64,000 nt of DNA from Muscardinus avellanarius. Taxonomy: Eukaryota; Chordata; Mammalia; Rodentia; Gliridae. This document shows positions 1-10,179 of the stretch, piece by piece. Where the stretch lies: the NCBI GenBank assembly GCA_963383645.1, contig OY726567.1, forward strand, positions 67,831,575-67,895,574, in the 5' to 3' direction. Position 1 is the first letter of the stretch. Every line of letters starts with the position of its first letter. The position numbers were made by a program, and so were the translations under genes. Below the pieces are notes generated by a model, which ran no database searches, was not told the DNA's origin, and saw only the letters and a list, made by a program, of their open reading frames with translations.

Positions 1-7
1 GTTAGTA

Positions 8-236
8 GCCGCCGTGGCACATGATTGTAATCCCCGCGCTTGGGAGGCTGAGACAGGAGGATCGCACAGGTTCGAAGCCAGCCTCAGCTACTTAGTGAGG
101 CTCTCAGCAACTTAGTGAGACCCTATTTCCAAGTAAAATATAAAATAGGTCTGGGAGTATAGCCCAGAGGTAGAAAGCCTCTGGGTTCCACCCCAGTACC
201 ACCAAAAAATAAAAAAATAAAAAAAATTATATTAGT
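8..236 (+). mobile_element. B1-dID dimeric SINE
   Basis: Left half begins with the 7SL-like head, contains the B1-type internal duplication (two 'cttagtgag' blocks) and ends in an A-rich linker. The right half is the tRNA-like tail ending 'ccccagtaccacc' plus poly-A. It is flanked by TTAGTAG on both sides, a plausible target-site duplication (TSD). Confidence 0.85.
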
Positions 237-868
237 AGCTAGGCATGGTGGTGCATGCTTGAAATCTCAAGACTTGAGAGGCTGAGACAGGAGGATTGTA
301 GGTTCAAGGCCAGTCTCACCAACTTAGGGAGACTCTCAGCAGCAACCTAGAAAGACCTTGTTTCAAAAGTGGTGGCGCACGCGTGTAATCCCAGCATTCG
401 GGAGGCTGAGACCTGGAGGATCACGGTTCGAGGACAGCCTCAGCTACTTAGTGAGGCCCTCCGCAACTCAGTGAGACCCGGTTTCAAAATAAAGAATAAA
501 AAATAGGGCAGGGGGTGTAGCTCAGAGGTCAAATGCCCCTGGGTTCCATCCCCAGACCCGCCAAAAAAATAAAATAAAATAAAAATTAAAAATTAAAAGG
601 GCCATGCCGGGCGTGGTGGCACACGCTTGTAATCCCCGTGCTTGGGAGGCTGAGACAGGAGGATCTCTCAGCTGGCTTAAGAGAGAGAGACCCTGTTTCC
701 AAATAAAAAATATAAAATAGGTCTGAGAGTGTAGCCCAGAGGTGGAAGACCCCTGGATTCCATCCCCAGTACCACCAAAAATTAAAATAAAATAAATAAA
801 ATAAATAAAAAGGGCCAAGCTATAGCTAGAAGATAGAATGCCCGTGGTTCAATCCCCAGTACCACACA
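237..868 (+). mobile_element. Nested cluster of three B1-dID SINEs
   Basis: The host SINE is split into 237-368 (left half), about 590-604 and 807-868 (tail). A second copy (369-589) interrupts its linker. A third copy (605-806) interrupts its tail, with the TSD AAAAGGGCCA at 595-604 and 807-816. The third copy has the 'gagagaccc' short-linker form lacking the internal duplication. Confidence 0.75.
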
Positions 869-940
869 CAAAAATATATTAAATAATTAAGTCACGTAAT
901 AAATTATACACTGAATCTCTAAAGTATATATTATATGTAA

Positions 941-1127
941 GCCAGCCATGGTGGCACACGCCTGTGATTCCAGGGCTTGGGAGGCTGAGACAGGAGGATC
1001 ACAGATTTGAAGCCAGCCTCAACAATTTAGTAAGACCCTGTTTCCAAGTAAAAATAATAAAATGGGCTGAGGATGTAACTCAGAGGTAGAATGCCCCTGA
1101 GTACAATCCCCAGCACCACAAAAATAT
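941..1127 (+). mobile_element. B1-dID SINE
   Basis: Complete but diverged copy: 'gccagccatggtggcacac' head, tRNA-like tail 'ccccagcacca' and A-rich end. Confidence 0.8.
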
Positions 1128-1137
1128 AAGTATATAT

Positions 1138-1455
1138 TTATGCTCGTAACATCATTTGGTCTGGTTCTTTCTCTATACCTCTTTTCCCTCCTCTCCTCCC
1201 CTCCTGACCCCCTTTCTTTACTCTACTGGTCTCACTCCTAATTTTCATGAGGTCCTTTTTTTCCCCTTTTTTTCTCTCTAGCTTCCACATATGGATAAAA
1301 CATGTATATATGAATGTATCACTATGGTTCTCACTACCATGTACTTGGAAGAAGAAGGGGAAGGGTAGGGGAAAGAAACATAAAATAATACTGTGTACAC
1401 AGAGGAAAGTATCACTACCTACTGCCTATCAAGTTCAATTACAATAGACTAAAAA
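1138..1455 (-). mobile_element. LINE-1 3' end fragment, antisense
   Basis: Pyrimidine-rich tract (C/T-rich about 1180-1270), then 'agcttccacatatgga', the usual antisense signature of the end of L1 ORF2 and its polypurine 3' UTR. The second half (1310-1455) is poorly recognisable. No open frame is preserved. Confidence 0.55.
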
Positions 1456-1469
1456 TTGTTTTTTTAAAT

Positions 1470-1660
1470 AAGCCAGGTGTGGTGGTGGCATGCCTATAAT
1501 CTTGGTACTTGGGAGGCTGAAATAGTAGGATCGCTAGTTTGAGGCTAACCTCAGTAATATAGTGAGACTCGGTTTTAAAATAGAAAATAAAAAGGGCCGG
1601 GGTGTAGCTCAAAGGTAGAATGCTCCCCTGGGTTCAATCCCCAGCAACACACAGAAAGAG
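1470..1660 (+). mobile_element. B1-dID SINE
   Basis: Diverged copy with head 'agccaggtgtggtggtggc' and tail 'ggttcaatccccagcaac'. Confidence 0.75.
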
Positions 1661-1669
1661 GGAAAGATA

Positions 1670-1840
1670 GCCGGGCGTGGTGGCGCACGCTTGTAATGCC
1701 CGTGCTTGGGAGGTGGAGACAGGAGGATAGCGCAGGTTCGAAGCTAGCCGCGCTGGCTTAAGAGACCCTGTTTCAAAAATATAAAATAGGTCTGGAAGTG
1801 TAGCCCGGAGGTAGAAGGGCTTCCAGGAACCCCAGTATCA

Positions 1841-1872
<32 letters not shown>

Positions 1873-1890
1873 AAAAAAGAGGGAGAGATA
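1670..1890 (+). mobile_element. B1-dID SINE, young short subfamily, with AAAT tail repeat
   Basis: This copy has the low-divergence head 'gccgggcgtggtggcgcac', lacks the internal duplication and carries the diagnostic tail 'gaagggcttccaggaacccc'. Its 3' tail has expanded to an (AAAT)n repeat at about 1840-1875. Confidence 0.8.
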
Positions 1891-1952
1891 AGAGAAAGGG
1901 GGGGGACCTGAAAGAAATTTCACATATTTGCACTGCACTAAATATCAAGTAA

Positions 1953-2150
1953 TGAGCTGGGCATGGTGGTGCATGCTTGTAATCCCAGTATTTGGGAGGC
2001 TGAGACAGGAAGATTGCAGGTTTGAAGAGAGCCTCAGTAAGTAGTGAGATTGCCATGAACCTAGAGAAACCCGTTTCCAAATAAAAATAAGACTGAGGGT
2101 GTAGCTCAGAGGCAGAATGCCCCTGGGTTCAATCCTCAGTAGCCCCCAAA
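1953..2150 (+). mobile_element. B1-dID SINE
   Basis: Complete dimer, head 'gctgggcatggtggtgcat', tail 'gggttcaatcctcagtag'. Confidence 0.8.
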
Positions 2151-2249
2151 ATACCAAATGATAATATGATATATGGATACATGGTGGAATGACTGAAAAA
2201 ATCATTAACACAACTGTCACCTCCCATACTTATTTTTTATTTATTTTAT

Positions 2250-2322
2250 GCTTTTTGCTTGTGGTGCTTGGTATTGAACCCAGGGGCATTTATCTTCAAA
2301 CCACAGCCCCCCTCCCCAGCCT

Positions 2323-2374
<52 letters not shown>

Positions 2375-2640
2375 GGGGATGGAAGCCAGGGGAATTCAAC
2401 CTCCGAGTTACAGCCCCAGCCTTATTTTTTTATTCTTTATTTTTGAAACAGAATCTCACTGAGTTGCAAAGGGCCTTGCTAAGTAGCTGAGGCTGTCCAT
2501 GAACCACCATCCTCCTGTCTCAGCCTCCCAAGTGCTGGGATTACAAGCATGTGCCACCACACCACTGGCTTCGATTTTTTATTTTTTATTTTGAAACAGG
2601 GTCTCGCTAAGTTGTGGAAGGCCCTGCTAAGTACATGCCA
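2250..2640 (-). mobile_element. Nested antisense B1-dID pair with (GT)n
   Basis: The host antisense copy is represented by its tail (2254-2322) and part of its left half (2569-2640). A second antisense copy (2371-2568) lies between them, and its A-rich tail has become a GT microsatellite (2323-2370). Confidence 0.7.
2323..2370. repeat. (GT)n microsatellite
   Basis: About 24 uninterrupted GT units at the tail of an antisense SINE. Confidence 0.95.
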
Positions 2641-2787
2641 AGTATACATGATAAAAGTGATACAGTAATAAATGCACACATCATTCAGTGTATTTCCCTT
2701 CATATCCCATCCCATCCCACTCCCTCTTCCCCTATCTCCATATGTATTAGTGAGATTGGTAGTGATACCTTCATATAAGGATATAAC

Positions 2788-2827
<40 letters not shown>

Positions 2828-3280
2828 TTTGGTGGTGCTAAGGGTGGAACCCAGGGGCTTTTCTACCTCTGGGCTATACTCCCAGACCCATATTATAGTT
2901 TATTTGGAAACAGGTCTCACTAAGTTGCTGAGTTACTTAGTGAGTAACCTGGCTTCAAACCTGCGCAATCCTCCTGTGTCAGCTGCCCAAATGCGGGGAT
3001 TACAAGTGTGCGCCACCACGACTGGCTAGGACATAACATTATTTAAACTGTTCCCTTCCTCGATTCTCCTTTTATTCCTTCTTACCTCCGCCCTCTCCCA
3101 GTGCCCTTCCACTATTCTACTGATCTCTCTCCTCATTCATCTGAAGTTCCTTTGGTTTCCTATTTTCTCTCTCACTTCCACATATGAGAGAAAATACTTT
3201 GGCACTTGACTTGCTGAGACTGGCTGGTCTTACTTAGCATAATATTCCTCATTTTTATCCATTTTCCTGCAAATGAAATT
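2636..3280 (-). mobile_element. LINE-1 3' end, antisense, interrupted by a SINE
   Basis: 2636-2790 and 3027-3280 are two halves of one antisense L1 3' end (pyrimidine-rich 3' UTR complement, then the 'cacttccacatatgagag...cttagcataat' signature). The break holds an antisense SINE. 'gatataacatt' before and 'gacataacatt' after the SINE are its slightly diverged TSD. Confidence 0.75.
2790..3027 (-). mobile_element. B1-dID SINE, antisense, with (TTTA)n
   Basis: Reads from an expanded TTTA tail (2790-2829) through the complemented tRNA-like tail to 'cgccaccacgactggct'. It is inserted into the L1 fragment around it. Confidence 0.85.
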
Positions 3281-3284
3281 TTGT

Positions 3285-3578
3285 TTGACTGATACTGGAG
3301 ATGGAACCCAGGAGCATTCTGCCTCTGAGCTATATTTCCAACCTTTGTTTTCTATTTTTTTTTATTTTAAAACAGGGTCTCAGCTGGGCATGGTGGCGCA
3401 CGCTTGTAATCCCAGCATTTGGGAGGCTGAGACCAGAGGATCATGGTTCGCAGACAGCCTCGGCTCCTTAGTGAGGCCCTCTGCAACTCAGTGAGACTGT
3501 TTCAAAATAAAGAATAAAAAATAGGTCTGGGGATGTAGCTCAGAGGTAGAATGCCCCTAGGTTCCATCCCCAGACCCG

Positions 3579-3614
<36 letters not shown>

Positions 3615-3726
3615 AGGGTCTCACTAAGTCACCAAGGCTGGCCTTGAACCTGTGATCTTTCGATCTTCTTCCAGGTTCAGCCTCCCAAGTACTGCGGTTA
3701 CAGGCATGCACCACCACACCCAGCTC
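3285..3726 (-). mobile_element. Antisense B1-dID host with sense SINE nested inside
   Basis: The host antisense copy occupies 3285-3375 and 3612-3726. A sense copy (3376-3611), ending in about 34 A, sits in its linker. The repeated motif AAAACAGGGTCTCA at both edges is a clean TSD. Confidence 0.85.
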
Positions 3727-3768
3727 ACACAATGGAATCAGCTGGCTAAGTAAAATTTCCTTGTGTGA

Positions 3769-3965
3769 GCCAGGTATGGTGGCATATACCTGTAATTTCA
3801 GTGCTTGGGAGGACTGCAGGTTTAAAACCAGCCTTGGCAATTTAACAAGACTCTGCAACCTAGCAAGACCCTGTTTAAAAAATAATAATAATAAATAAAT
3901 AGGGTTGGTGGTGTAGCTTGAAGGTAGAATACCTCTGGGTTCAATCCTCAGTACTCAAAAAAATT
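3769..3965 (+). mobile_element. B1-dID SINE
   Basis: Diverged complete copy: 'gagccaggtatggtggcat' head and 'gggttcaatcctcagtact' tail. Confidence 0.8.
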
Positions 3966-4380
3966 CATCATGTATGTGTATGTATTATATTTTCTTTACC
4001 CAATCATCTATTGATGTAGGTTGTTTCCATAATTTGACTACTGTAAATCTCCACACTTATTTTCTTTGTAATGAAACGTAACAATCTTCTCAGCCATGTG
4101 AGGATACAATACACTGAGATTAGCTAAAATCGCCATGTTGTGCTGATCAGGAAGCTGGAGGTCCTATGTATCGGGTCATGGCCTGTGGCGGCTAAGGACT
4201 CACATCCTCAAAGTCCGTATACGCCATAGCATGTGTCCAATTGCCTTTTTAAGATGGAATATTATTTCATTGTATTTTCATATCACATTTCATTTATGAA
4301 CTCATCTGTCAATGGGCACTCAGGTTGTTTCACCTTTTGGCTGAGAATATAGATGGGAAATAAAATTTCTCTGGGCCCAA
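3966..4380 (-). mobile_element. LINE-1 ORF2 fragment(s), antisense, with an unexplained island
   Basis: 3966-4060 ('aatcatctattgatgtagg') and 4245-4370 ('aagatggaatattattt', 'gaactcatctgtcaatggg') match antisense L1 ORF2 3' sequence. The intervening 185 bp (about 4060-4245) does not look like L1. Confidence 0.55.
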
Positions 4381-4386
4381 TCCAGA

Positions 4387-4430
4387 AGGAAGGAAGGAAG
4401 GAAGGAAGGAAGGAAAGAAAAGAAAAGAAA
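4387..4430. repeat. (GGAA)n/(AAAAG)n simple repeat
   Basis: Seven GGAA units followed by AAAAG units. This may be the tail of a decayed retroposon. Confidence 0.9.
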
Positions 4431-5129
4431 AACAGTGTGCTGGCCCTCCCCTCTGAGTTCCTAGTTTAAGAGACCTGGGAATTTACCTTGAGAATCCCCT
4501 GTGATAAACAAGAGTTCTCAAGGTGCAGAGAAGCATTAATGCCAGCAATATAAGGAGGTGAGTCAAATAGCCCATCAGGGGAATGTGCATTTTTCTAAGC
4601 TTTTAATGAAAGAACAATAACTGCATTCCTGAAAACACAACAATCTCCTTCGATTATTTTATTGTATTGCCTTAAAAGTGTGAGAGCCTGCCTGCGAATT
4701 TCTGGAATTTCTGTGGCAGTTGCTACTTATCGCCACTAGATGATGGTATAAGCCACATAATAAAGTTGATTTTTTTGGTGTTTTTTTTTTTAATCTTGGT
4801 ACTTAAAATTGTAAAGTTGTATATTTTTATGGCATAGATGGTTAAATATGCATAAATATTGTGGAATCATTGAATCAAGCTCCTTTGCATATGTACTACC
4901 TCACATATGTTATGATGAAAATAGTTACCCCTTTTAGAGACTTTTTTTCTCAAAGACAAAATCAAAGATTTATTTAGAAAAGAGAATACATGTTCAAGGA
5001 AGAAGCACACCACTCAAGAGTGTGAGAACCTAGAGACTTTTGAGTGTCCTTTTCCCCTCTAAAGTCACTGCTTGCTTGCTTTTTCTCTTCTTCTCTCCCT
5101 CCTTTCTTTCATTTCTTTCATTTTTCCTT
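4431..5129. other. Single-copy island, no gene recognised
   Basis: Mostly non-repetitive sequence. No ORF with recognisable homology and no convincing exon signals are visible. A short CT-rich stretch (5080-5130) precedes the next SINE. Confidence 0.5.
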
Positions 5130-5440
5130 TGTGGTAGTGGGAATGGTAGTGGGGATAGAACAGGGGCATTCTATCTCTGAGCAACACCCCCAGCCCTATT
5201 TTTTATTCTTTATCTTGAAACAGAGTCTCACTGAGTTGCAGAGGGCCTGAGGCTGGCTCCAAACCGGCAGGATCCTCCTGTCTTGGCCTCCCAAATGCTG
5301 GGGTTACAAGTGTGTGCCACCACACCTGGCTTGTTCTTTTTTCTTTGGTACTGGGGATTGCACCCAGAAGCATTCTACTTCTGGGGTGTAGATCAGAAGT
5401 AGGACACCACTGGTTTCAATCCCTAGTTCTTCCAAAACCA
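5130..5440 (-). mobile_element. Antisense B1-dID SINE plus two inverted ID-like tail fragments
   Basis: 5130-5331 is a full antisense dimer. 5338-5383 is an antisense tRNA-like tail and 5384-5440 is a sense tail, so the two tail fragments face each other as a small imperfect inverted repeat. Confidence 0.7.
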
Positions 5441-5502
5441 AAAACAAGTTTACACTAAAATGGAATGCTGTGTTATGCCAGCAGCAGCTCCATGAATGTT
5501 GG

Positions 5503-5505
<3 letters not shown>

Positions 5506-5547
<42 letters not shown>
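5506..5547. repeat. (GT)n microsatellite
   Basis: About 20 GT units at the 3' tail of the antisense SINE that follows. Confidence 0.95.
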
Positions 5548-5548
<1 letters not shown>

Positions 5549-5752
5549 TTTTGTTTTTTGTGGTACTTGGAATTCAACTCAGGGGTGTTCTGCTTCAGAG
5601 CTACACCCTATCCTTTATTAGTATTTGTTTTGAAACAGGATCTAAGTTGCTGAAAGTTTCACTACACTACTGAAGTTTTCCTCCAACCTGCCATCCTTCT
5701 GTCTCAGCCTCCCAAGTACTGGGATTGTAGGCATGCACCACCATGCCTGGGA
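5548..5752 (-). mobile_element. B1-dID SINE, antisense
   Basis: Complemented tail 'gtggtacttggaattcaac' through to 'gcaccaccatgcctggg'. Confidence 0.8.
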
Positions 5753-5792
5753 CTTTGATCTTGTTTTTACCATGTGTCTCTTTTGAGGAAGG

Positions 5793-6325
5793 GGTACTAG
5801 GGATGGAACCCAGGAGTACTTTACCTCTGAGCTATACTCCTAGCCCGTTTTATTTTTATTTATTTTTTTGGGCAGGTCTGGGGTTGGAACCCAGGGGCAT
5901 TTGACCTCCGAGCTACACCCTGCCCGATTTTTTATTTTATTTATTTATTTTTTTTGGTGGTACTGGGATTCCTGGAAGCCCTTCTACCTCCGGGCTACAC
6001 TCCCAGACCTATTTTTTTATACTTTTTTATTTGGAAACAGGGTCTCCTAAACCAGCGCGCGCAGCTGGCTTCGAACTTGCGCGATCCTCCTGTCTCCGCC
6101 TCCCAAGCGGGGGGATTGCAAGCATGCGCCACCACGCCCGGCCTATTCCTTTTTTTTTGAAACCGGGTCTCACTGAGTTGCAGAGGGCTTCACTGAGTAA
6201 CTGAGGCTGTCTGTGAACCGCAATCCTCCAGTTTCAGCCTCCCGAATCCTGAGATTACAAGCGTGTGCCACCACGCCCAGCTTTATTTGTATTTTGAAAC
6301 AGGGTCTCTCTAGGTTACTGAGAGG
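5793..6325 (-). mobile_element. Three B1-dID SINEs nested in series, antisense
   Basis: Outer copy: tail 5793-5868, left-half remnant 6286-6325. Middle copy: tail 5870-5945 and left half 6150-6285. Inner, youngest copy: 5950-6147, of the 'ttcctggaagccc' subfamily. Each inner copy sits in the A-rich linker of the one around it. Confidence 0.75.
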
Positions 6326-6560
6326 CTGAGACAGAAGGATTGCAGGTTCGAAGCCAGCTCCAGCAGTTTAGCAAGACCCTGTTTCCAAATAAAAAATAAA
6401 ATAGGGCTAGGGGCATAGCTCAAAGGAAGAAGATAAAAAAGAGGAGGAAAAGAAGGAGGAGGAAGAGGAGGAGGAGGAGGAGGAGGAGGAGGAGGAGGAG
6501 GCAGCTGGAGATGTAGCTTGGAGCTAGAATGCCCTTGTGTTCACTTTCTAGTAACACACA
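6318..6560 (+). mobile_element. B1-dID SINE fragments with (GGA)n
   Basis: A sense 5'-truncated left half (6318-6400) and tRNA-like tail (6403-6432). A GGA-rich repeat at 6440-6501 follows, then a second sense tail (6502-6560). Confidence 0.6.
6440..6501. repeat. (GGA)n / purine-rich simple repeat
   Basis: GGA/GAGGAA units covering about 60 bp. Confidence 0.9.
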
Positions 6561-6664
6561 CACCACACAGAAAATATTTATTTTGATCCTAGTTAGCAGA
6601 AGTTACTATTTTTAATGATACATGAAATTTTAGGCATCTTTTTTTTTGTGTGTGGAGGGGGTTG

Positions 6665-6862
6665 GTATTGGGGACTAAACTGACAGCCTTCTAGCTCTGA
6701 GCTACACTCCCAACCCTGTTATATATATTTTTTGGAAACAGGATCTCCCTATGTTACTGAGACCCTCACTTTCTTGCTGAAGCTGTCCTACAATCTGTGA
6801 TCCTCCTGTCTCAGCCTCCCAAGTATTGGGATTGCAGGTGTGGGCCACCATGCTTGGCTCAG
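6665..6862 (-). mobile_element. B1-dID SINE, antisense
   Basis: Complete antisense dimer. The flanks 'aggcatcttt' (about 6632 and 6862) look like a TSD. Confidence 0.8.
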
Positions 6863-6935
6863 GCATCTTTCTATGCAAATATACTAAAAGAGCTGAGAGG
6901 AGAGGTAAGTAGTACATGTAAATATTTTAAAATTG

Positions 6936-7112
6936 AATGTGGCTAGCATATGCCTTTGGGAGGCTGAGACAGGATGATAGGTTTGAGGCCAACCTCAGCA
7001 ACTTAGTGAGACCCTGTTTCAAAACAAAAAAAGATAAAAGGGGCTTGGGATATAGCTTGGAGGTCGAATGCCCCTGGGTTCCATCCCCAGTACTGAAAGA
7101 AAAAAAAAAAGT
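6936..7112 (+). mobile_element. B1-dID SINE
   Basis: Head partly deleted ('gtggctagcatatgccttt'), complete tail 'ggttccatccccagtactg' and poly-A. Confidence 0.75.
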
Positions 7113-7687
7113 TCAATAGATGCAATGTTGGGTATATTAAAGAGCTGGGAAATAGAGGCAAACTTAAAAGTAAAACAAATCTCATCTAGGTTTTTAATCA
7201 ATTCCACTTCTCCAGACAGGGCAGAAACCTGAGGAGTAAGTCTGGAAAAACCCAGCAGAGTGGGGGAAAAAAGGTCGGCCCTGCTCCCTACCCTGTAGTC
7301 AGTTCCAGAATTCCACATTACCTGACAGGGTCACACGGAAGTCTTCTGAAAGACAGGGTGGGCCATGCTGAGGCAGGGCCAACTTGCCTACAGGTGAGTC
7401 AAGAAAATTCTGTTAAGTTCAGCCACAGTAAACAAACATGATGTGTACAAGGATTTCCATGAGGCCACTTTTCATGGGATTGATTTAATTCAAGCGACAT
7501 TAACAAAAAACCAAAAATTGGTGAAAAAAATTATGGCACATTTGTACAACTTGCTCGTCAAGAAACCAACGAATGACACTCCCCAGGTAATGCAAAGTCT
7601 ACAAGATCCAAAGATGACCTGGATGTCATCCTTTACAGTACAAACACCCTTAATACTGGGAAGCCCAAGAAACAGTTCGAGGCGGTT
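7113..7687. other. Single-copy stretch, no gene recognised
   Basis: Non-SINE sequence. An 87-codon + ORF at 7443-7706 has no recognisable motif and runs into the MIR, so I do not call it a gene. Confidence 0.5.
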
Positions 7688-7910
7688 TACACATTATCTC
7701 ATTTAATGCTCACAATAACACCTTAGAACAGGTAGTATTTATCATCTTGGCTCTAATGAGAAGGAAAGGGATGTACAGAGGTTTCAGGCACCTCGCCAGG
7801 GTCACCCAGCTAGGTCGTGCTGAAGCCAGAGCTGGAACCCACACAACGTGGCTCCAGGGTTTGTGTGTAAGAGCAATGAGCGCAGGACCCGGGCCACACC
7901 ATCTGCTAAG
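7688..7910 (+). mobile_element. MIR (ancient tRNA-derived SINE)
   Basis: The sequence 'attatctcatttaatgctca', then 'gaaagggatgtacagaggtt', 'gccagggtcacccagctag' and 'agccagagctggaaccca' follows the MIR consensus in order. It is much more diverged than the B1-dID copies. Confidence 0.8.
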
Positions 7911-7959
7911 GCGTCGTGCAGGGCTGGTGGCTGCTCACTCGGCTGTAGCTCCCACATGT

Positions 7960-8764
7960 ACATTAATAAAGCGCCTTCGGTGGAGACATGAGAGCACCGT
8001 GCTCAGGAGCCTGGCGTTCATGGCCTACTGGAGCCTCCGAACCCCCAGAAGCTGAGCTGGACGCCAGGCCGCGGAACTCCAACTTCACACCCGCCAGCCA
8101 TCCTGAGCGCCAAGACCTTGTACAGGTGGCGGGATACTCAGCCCAAGAAGCAAGGCAAAGACCCGCACTGCGCCTGCGCACAGCACCAGCCATGACCTGG
8201 GGCACCACCTTTCCCATAAGGCCTCGCGGTGCGTCCCTCGCAAGCCCTGCTGGAAAGACTTGTTGCGACGGTAGCCATTGTTTAAATTTTCCTTGAGGAT
8301 ACAGGGGTGGTTAAAACAAATATACTTGGCAGCGTATAAATAGGTATTAATTCCTGGCACCTGTACGGCACCAGCAGACCTGCCCTATACTCCACCTTGA
8401 GATTCAGTAGATAAACTGGATGAAAATGGGCTGTTTTTTTTTTTTTTTTTTTTTTTTTCTGAACTCAGATTCCCGGATTTCCTCCCGTGCACTTCCGGCC
8501 AACAACTTCCGCCTCCCGGCCAGTCACAGCTGCGCGCATGCGTCCTAGTTAAGCCTTAGCCGGAAACCGCGGCGCTGGCCTATCTGGGAAGAGGCCGTGC
8601 GCGGCGCAACGCAGGCGCAGTGAGTGTGCACCCCCCCCCCCAATCCCTGCCCTGGCGCCGCCGGAAAAGGCGGGTCTAGGATGCACTTCCTGTAGTGCGG
8701 AGAAGGAGGAGCTGCTGCTCCTGCTGCGTCCTTTCTACTCCGTGGGCTGAAGACCTTTTCGGTC
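7960..8764. promoter_or_regulatory. CpG-rich promoter-like block with NRF1 and ETS motifs
   Basis: The only long GC/CpG-rich non-repeat segment outside the half-L1 5' UTRs. It contains two NRF1-like palindromes ('ctgcgcctgcgcac' near 8170, 'gcgcgcatgcgt' near 8531), several ETS-type CCGGAAGT motifs in antisense (about 8491, 8505) and another 'cacttcct' near 8684. It has no clear TATA box. This is the usual composition of a housekeeping or testis CpG promoter, possibly bidirectional. A T-run (8434-8458) and a C-run (8630-8641) interrupt it. The gene it would serve is not identified. Confidence 0.5.
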
Positions 8765-8899
8765 ATGAGTGGTCCTTATAAAAATGTCAAGCTCGTTGAT
8801 AGCTCTTGTACCAAGAACACTCAGAAAAAGTCAAAGCAGAAAATGCACTGTAATTTTTTTAAAATGCCATGCACAAACAGTCGCTACAAGGACTAGAAC
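8765..8899 (+). CDS. Hypothetical 44-codon ORF downstream of the CpG block
   Basis: ATG at 8765, directly after the GC-rich block, opens a lysine-rich frame (starts MSGPYKNVKLVDSSCTKNTQ) that stops at TAG 8897-8899. I do not recognise the product. The AT-rich sequence after it and the lack of a clear intron signal make it equally possible that this is a truncated first coding exon or chance. Confidence 0.2.
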
Positions 8900-8940
8900 T
8901 TTTTTAGCCATTTTTTTTAAAACAAGGCACAAGAGTTTAT

Positions 8941-9162
8941 TTATTTATTTAATTGAAAGTAAATGTGTACATTTAATCTGTATTTGGTGCCCTCCCCCCC
9001 TCGTTTCCCTTCCCCCCTCCCGATACTTAATACCCAGGCTAACCTTGCTATATTCGTACTTTTACACCTATTTGGAAATAGCCGCTCATCAATCAAGTTC
9101 ACCCTAGTTTTCCATTCAAACTTTGCTGAGGTTTCCCTTCCATTATGAGCATTGGGGATAAT
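8941..9162 (-). mobile_element. 5'-truncated LINE-1 3' UTR insertion, antisense, with TSD
   Basis: On the - strand this reads as an L1 3' UTR (purine-rich 'gggaggggggaaggg', then 'gcaccaaatac') ending in an AAAT-rich tail. It resembles the 3' UTR of the L1 at 47880-48115. AAGGCACAAGAGTTTA flanks it at about 8925-8940 and 9163-9178, a 16-bp TSD. Confidence 0.75.
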
Positions 9163-9178
9163 AAGGCACAAGAGTTTA

Positions 9179-9860
9179 AAAAAATAGGAAATAATTTATG
9201 TATACGGGTACAGCCACATAAACACGTGTACGTGAAATCGGATGTAAATGTGTTTGTATGAGAGAAATGCTATAAGAGAATGCACAAATAAAATCCAGTA
9301 TTACCCATGATAGAGTTAATTTATAATCCCCCCCCCCACCCAGGGGAAATATAAGGGCTTTATTTAGAGAAGAGGGTACAGTTTAAGAGCAGGCTATGGC
9401 TAAGGGGTTACTTCCCAGAAGAATGGTCTGGAATAGTATGCTGTGACTTTTAAATGAAAACTCAAAAACCGAGTCAGTGAAAGATATTGATGTTAGGTTT
9501 TGGCGCAGTAAAAAGGCGAGAGAGACCAGTGCGCCGAATTAACACTAAGCTGAGTTTTTACATGAAACAGGTAGTTAGTAAACATTAATTAGAGTAAAAA
9601 GATACATTAAAGCTAGGAAAAAAGTATTACTATCATCCTCATTCCACACACTATTTGGGGATTACTGATTGTCCTTATCATTTGTGACTATTTTTTGCAT
9701 TTTACTTTCTAATATATACAAGTATATATTCCATCTGCTTGACATTTATGGAAATGGCATCTTCCTACATACATTTGGTAATATTTTCACCCCAAAATAT
9801 GCCTTTTACAACATTAACAACTTTGTAAACTTACATAAGCATACTTTAAAATATCTTGGA
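9179..9860. other. Single-copy, AT-rich stretch
   Basis: No recognised gene or repeat apart from a C-run near 9331. The 97-codon ORF at 9669-9962 runs into a SINE and has no recognisable motif. Confidence 0.5.
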
Positions 9861-9862
9861 AA

Positions 9863-10150
9863 AACTAGCTGGGCAGGGTGGCATATGTTTGTAATTCCAG
9901 TACTTGAGAGGCTGAGCGAGGAGGGCCTCAGGCTGGAAGCCAGTTCAATTACTTGGCCTTAGTTAATCCAAGTTATTTAGTTAATTAATCCAAGTTACTT
10001 AGTAACTTGGCCTTGCTAAGTTGCTAACAAGCCTACCATTTCTAGTAACTTAGCAAGGTCCTCCACAATTTAGGGAGATGGTTTTAAAAAATGGGACTGA
10101 AGGTGTAATTCAGAGAATGGCCCTGAGTTCAATCCCTAATACCATCCATA
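9863..10150 (+). mobile_element. B1-dID SINE with internal duplication
   Basis: Recognisable head and tail, but the left half carries extra repeats of the 'ccaagttatttag'/'ccaagttacttag' block (9968-10045), a local tandem duplication. Confidence 0.65.
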
Positions 10151-10179
10151 AAATAAAATACCTTATAAAAATATATCAC

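Noticed and set aside
522..818. 98-codon - ORF and many similar short ORFs (for example 1945-2220, 37270-37734, 43931-44386)
   Set aside because: They translate the complement of B1-dID SINEs; the same 'GGTGDGIQG', 'LLSQRARLA' type strings recur at every copy.
4725..4745. CTCF-like 'cgccactagatgatggta'
   Set aside because: Resembles half of the CTCF motif but the G-rich core is altered; too weak to call.
8545..8766. 73-codon - ORF in the CpG block, and the 91-codon - ORF at 8085-8360
   Set aside because: GC-rich chance frames without recognisable domains or splice context.
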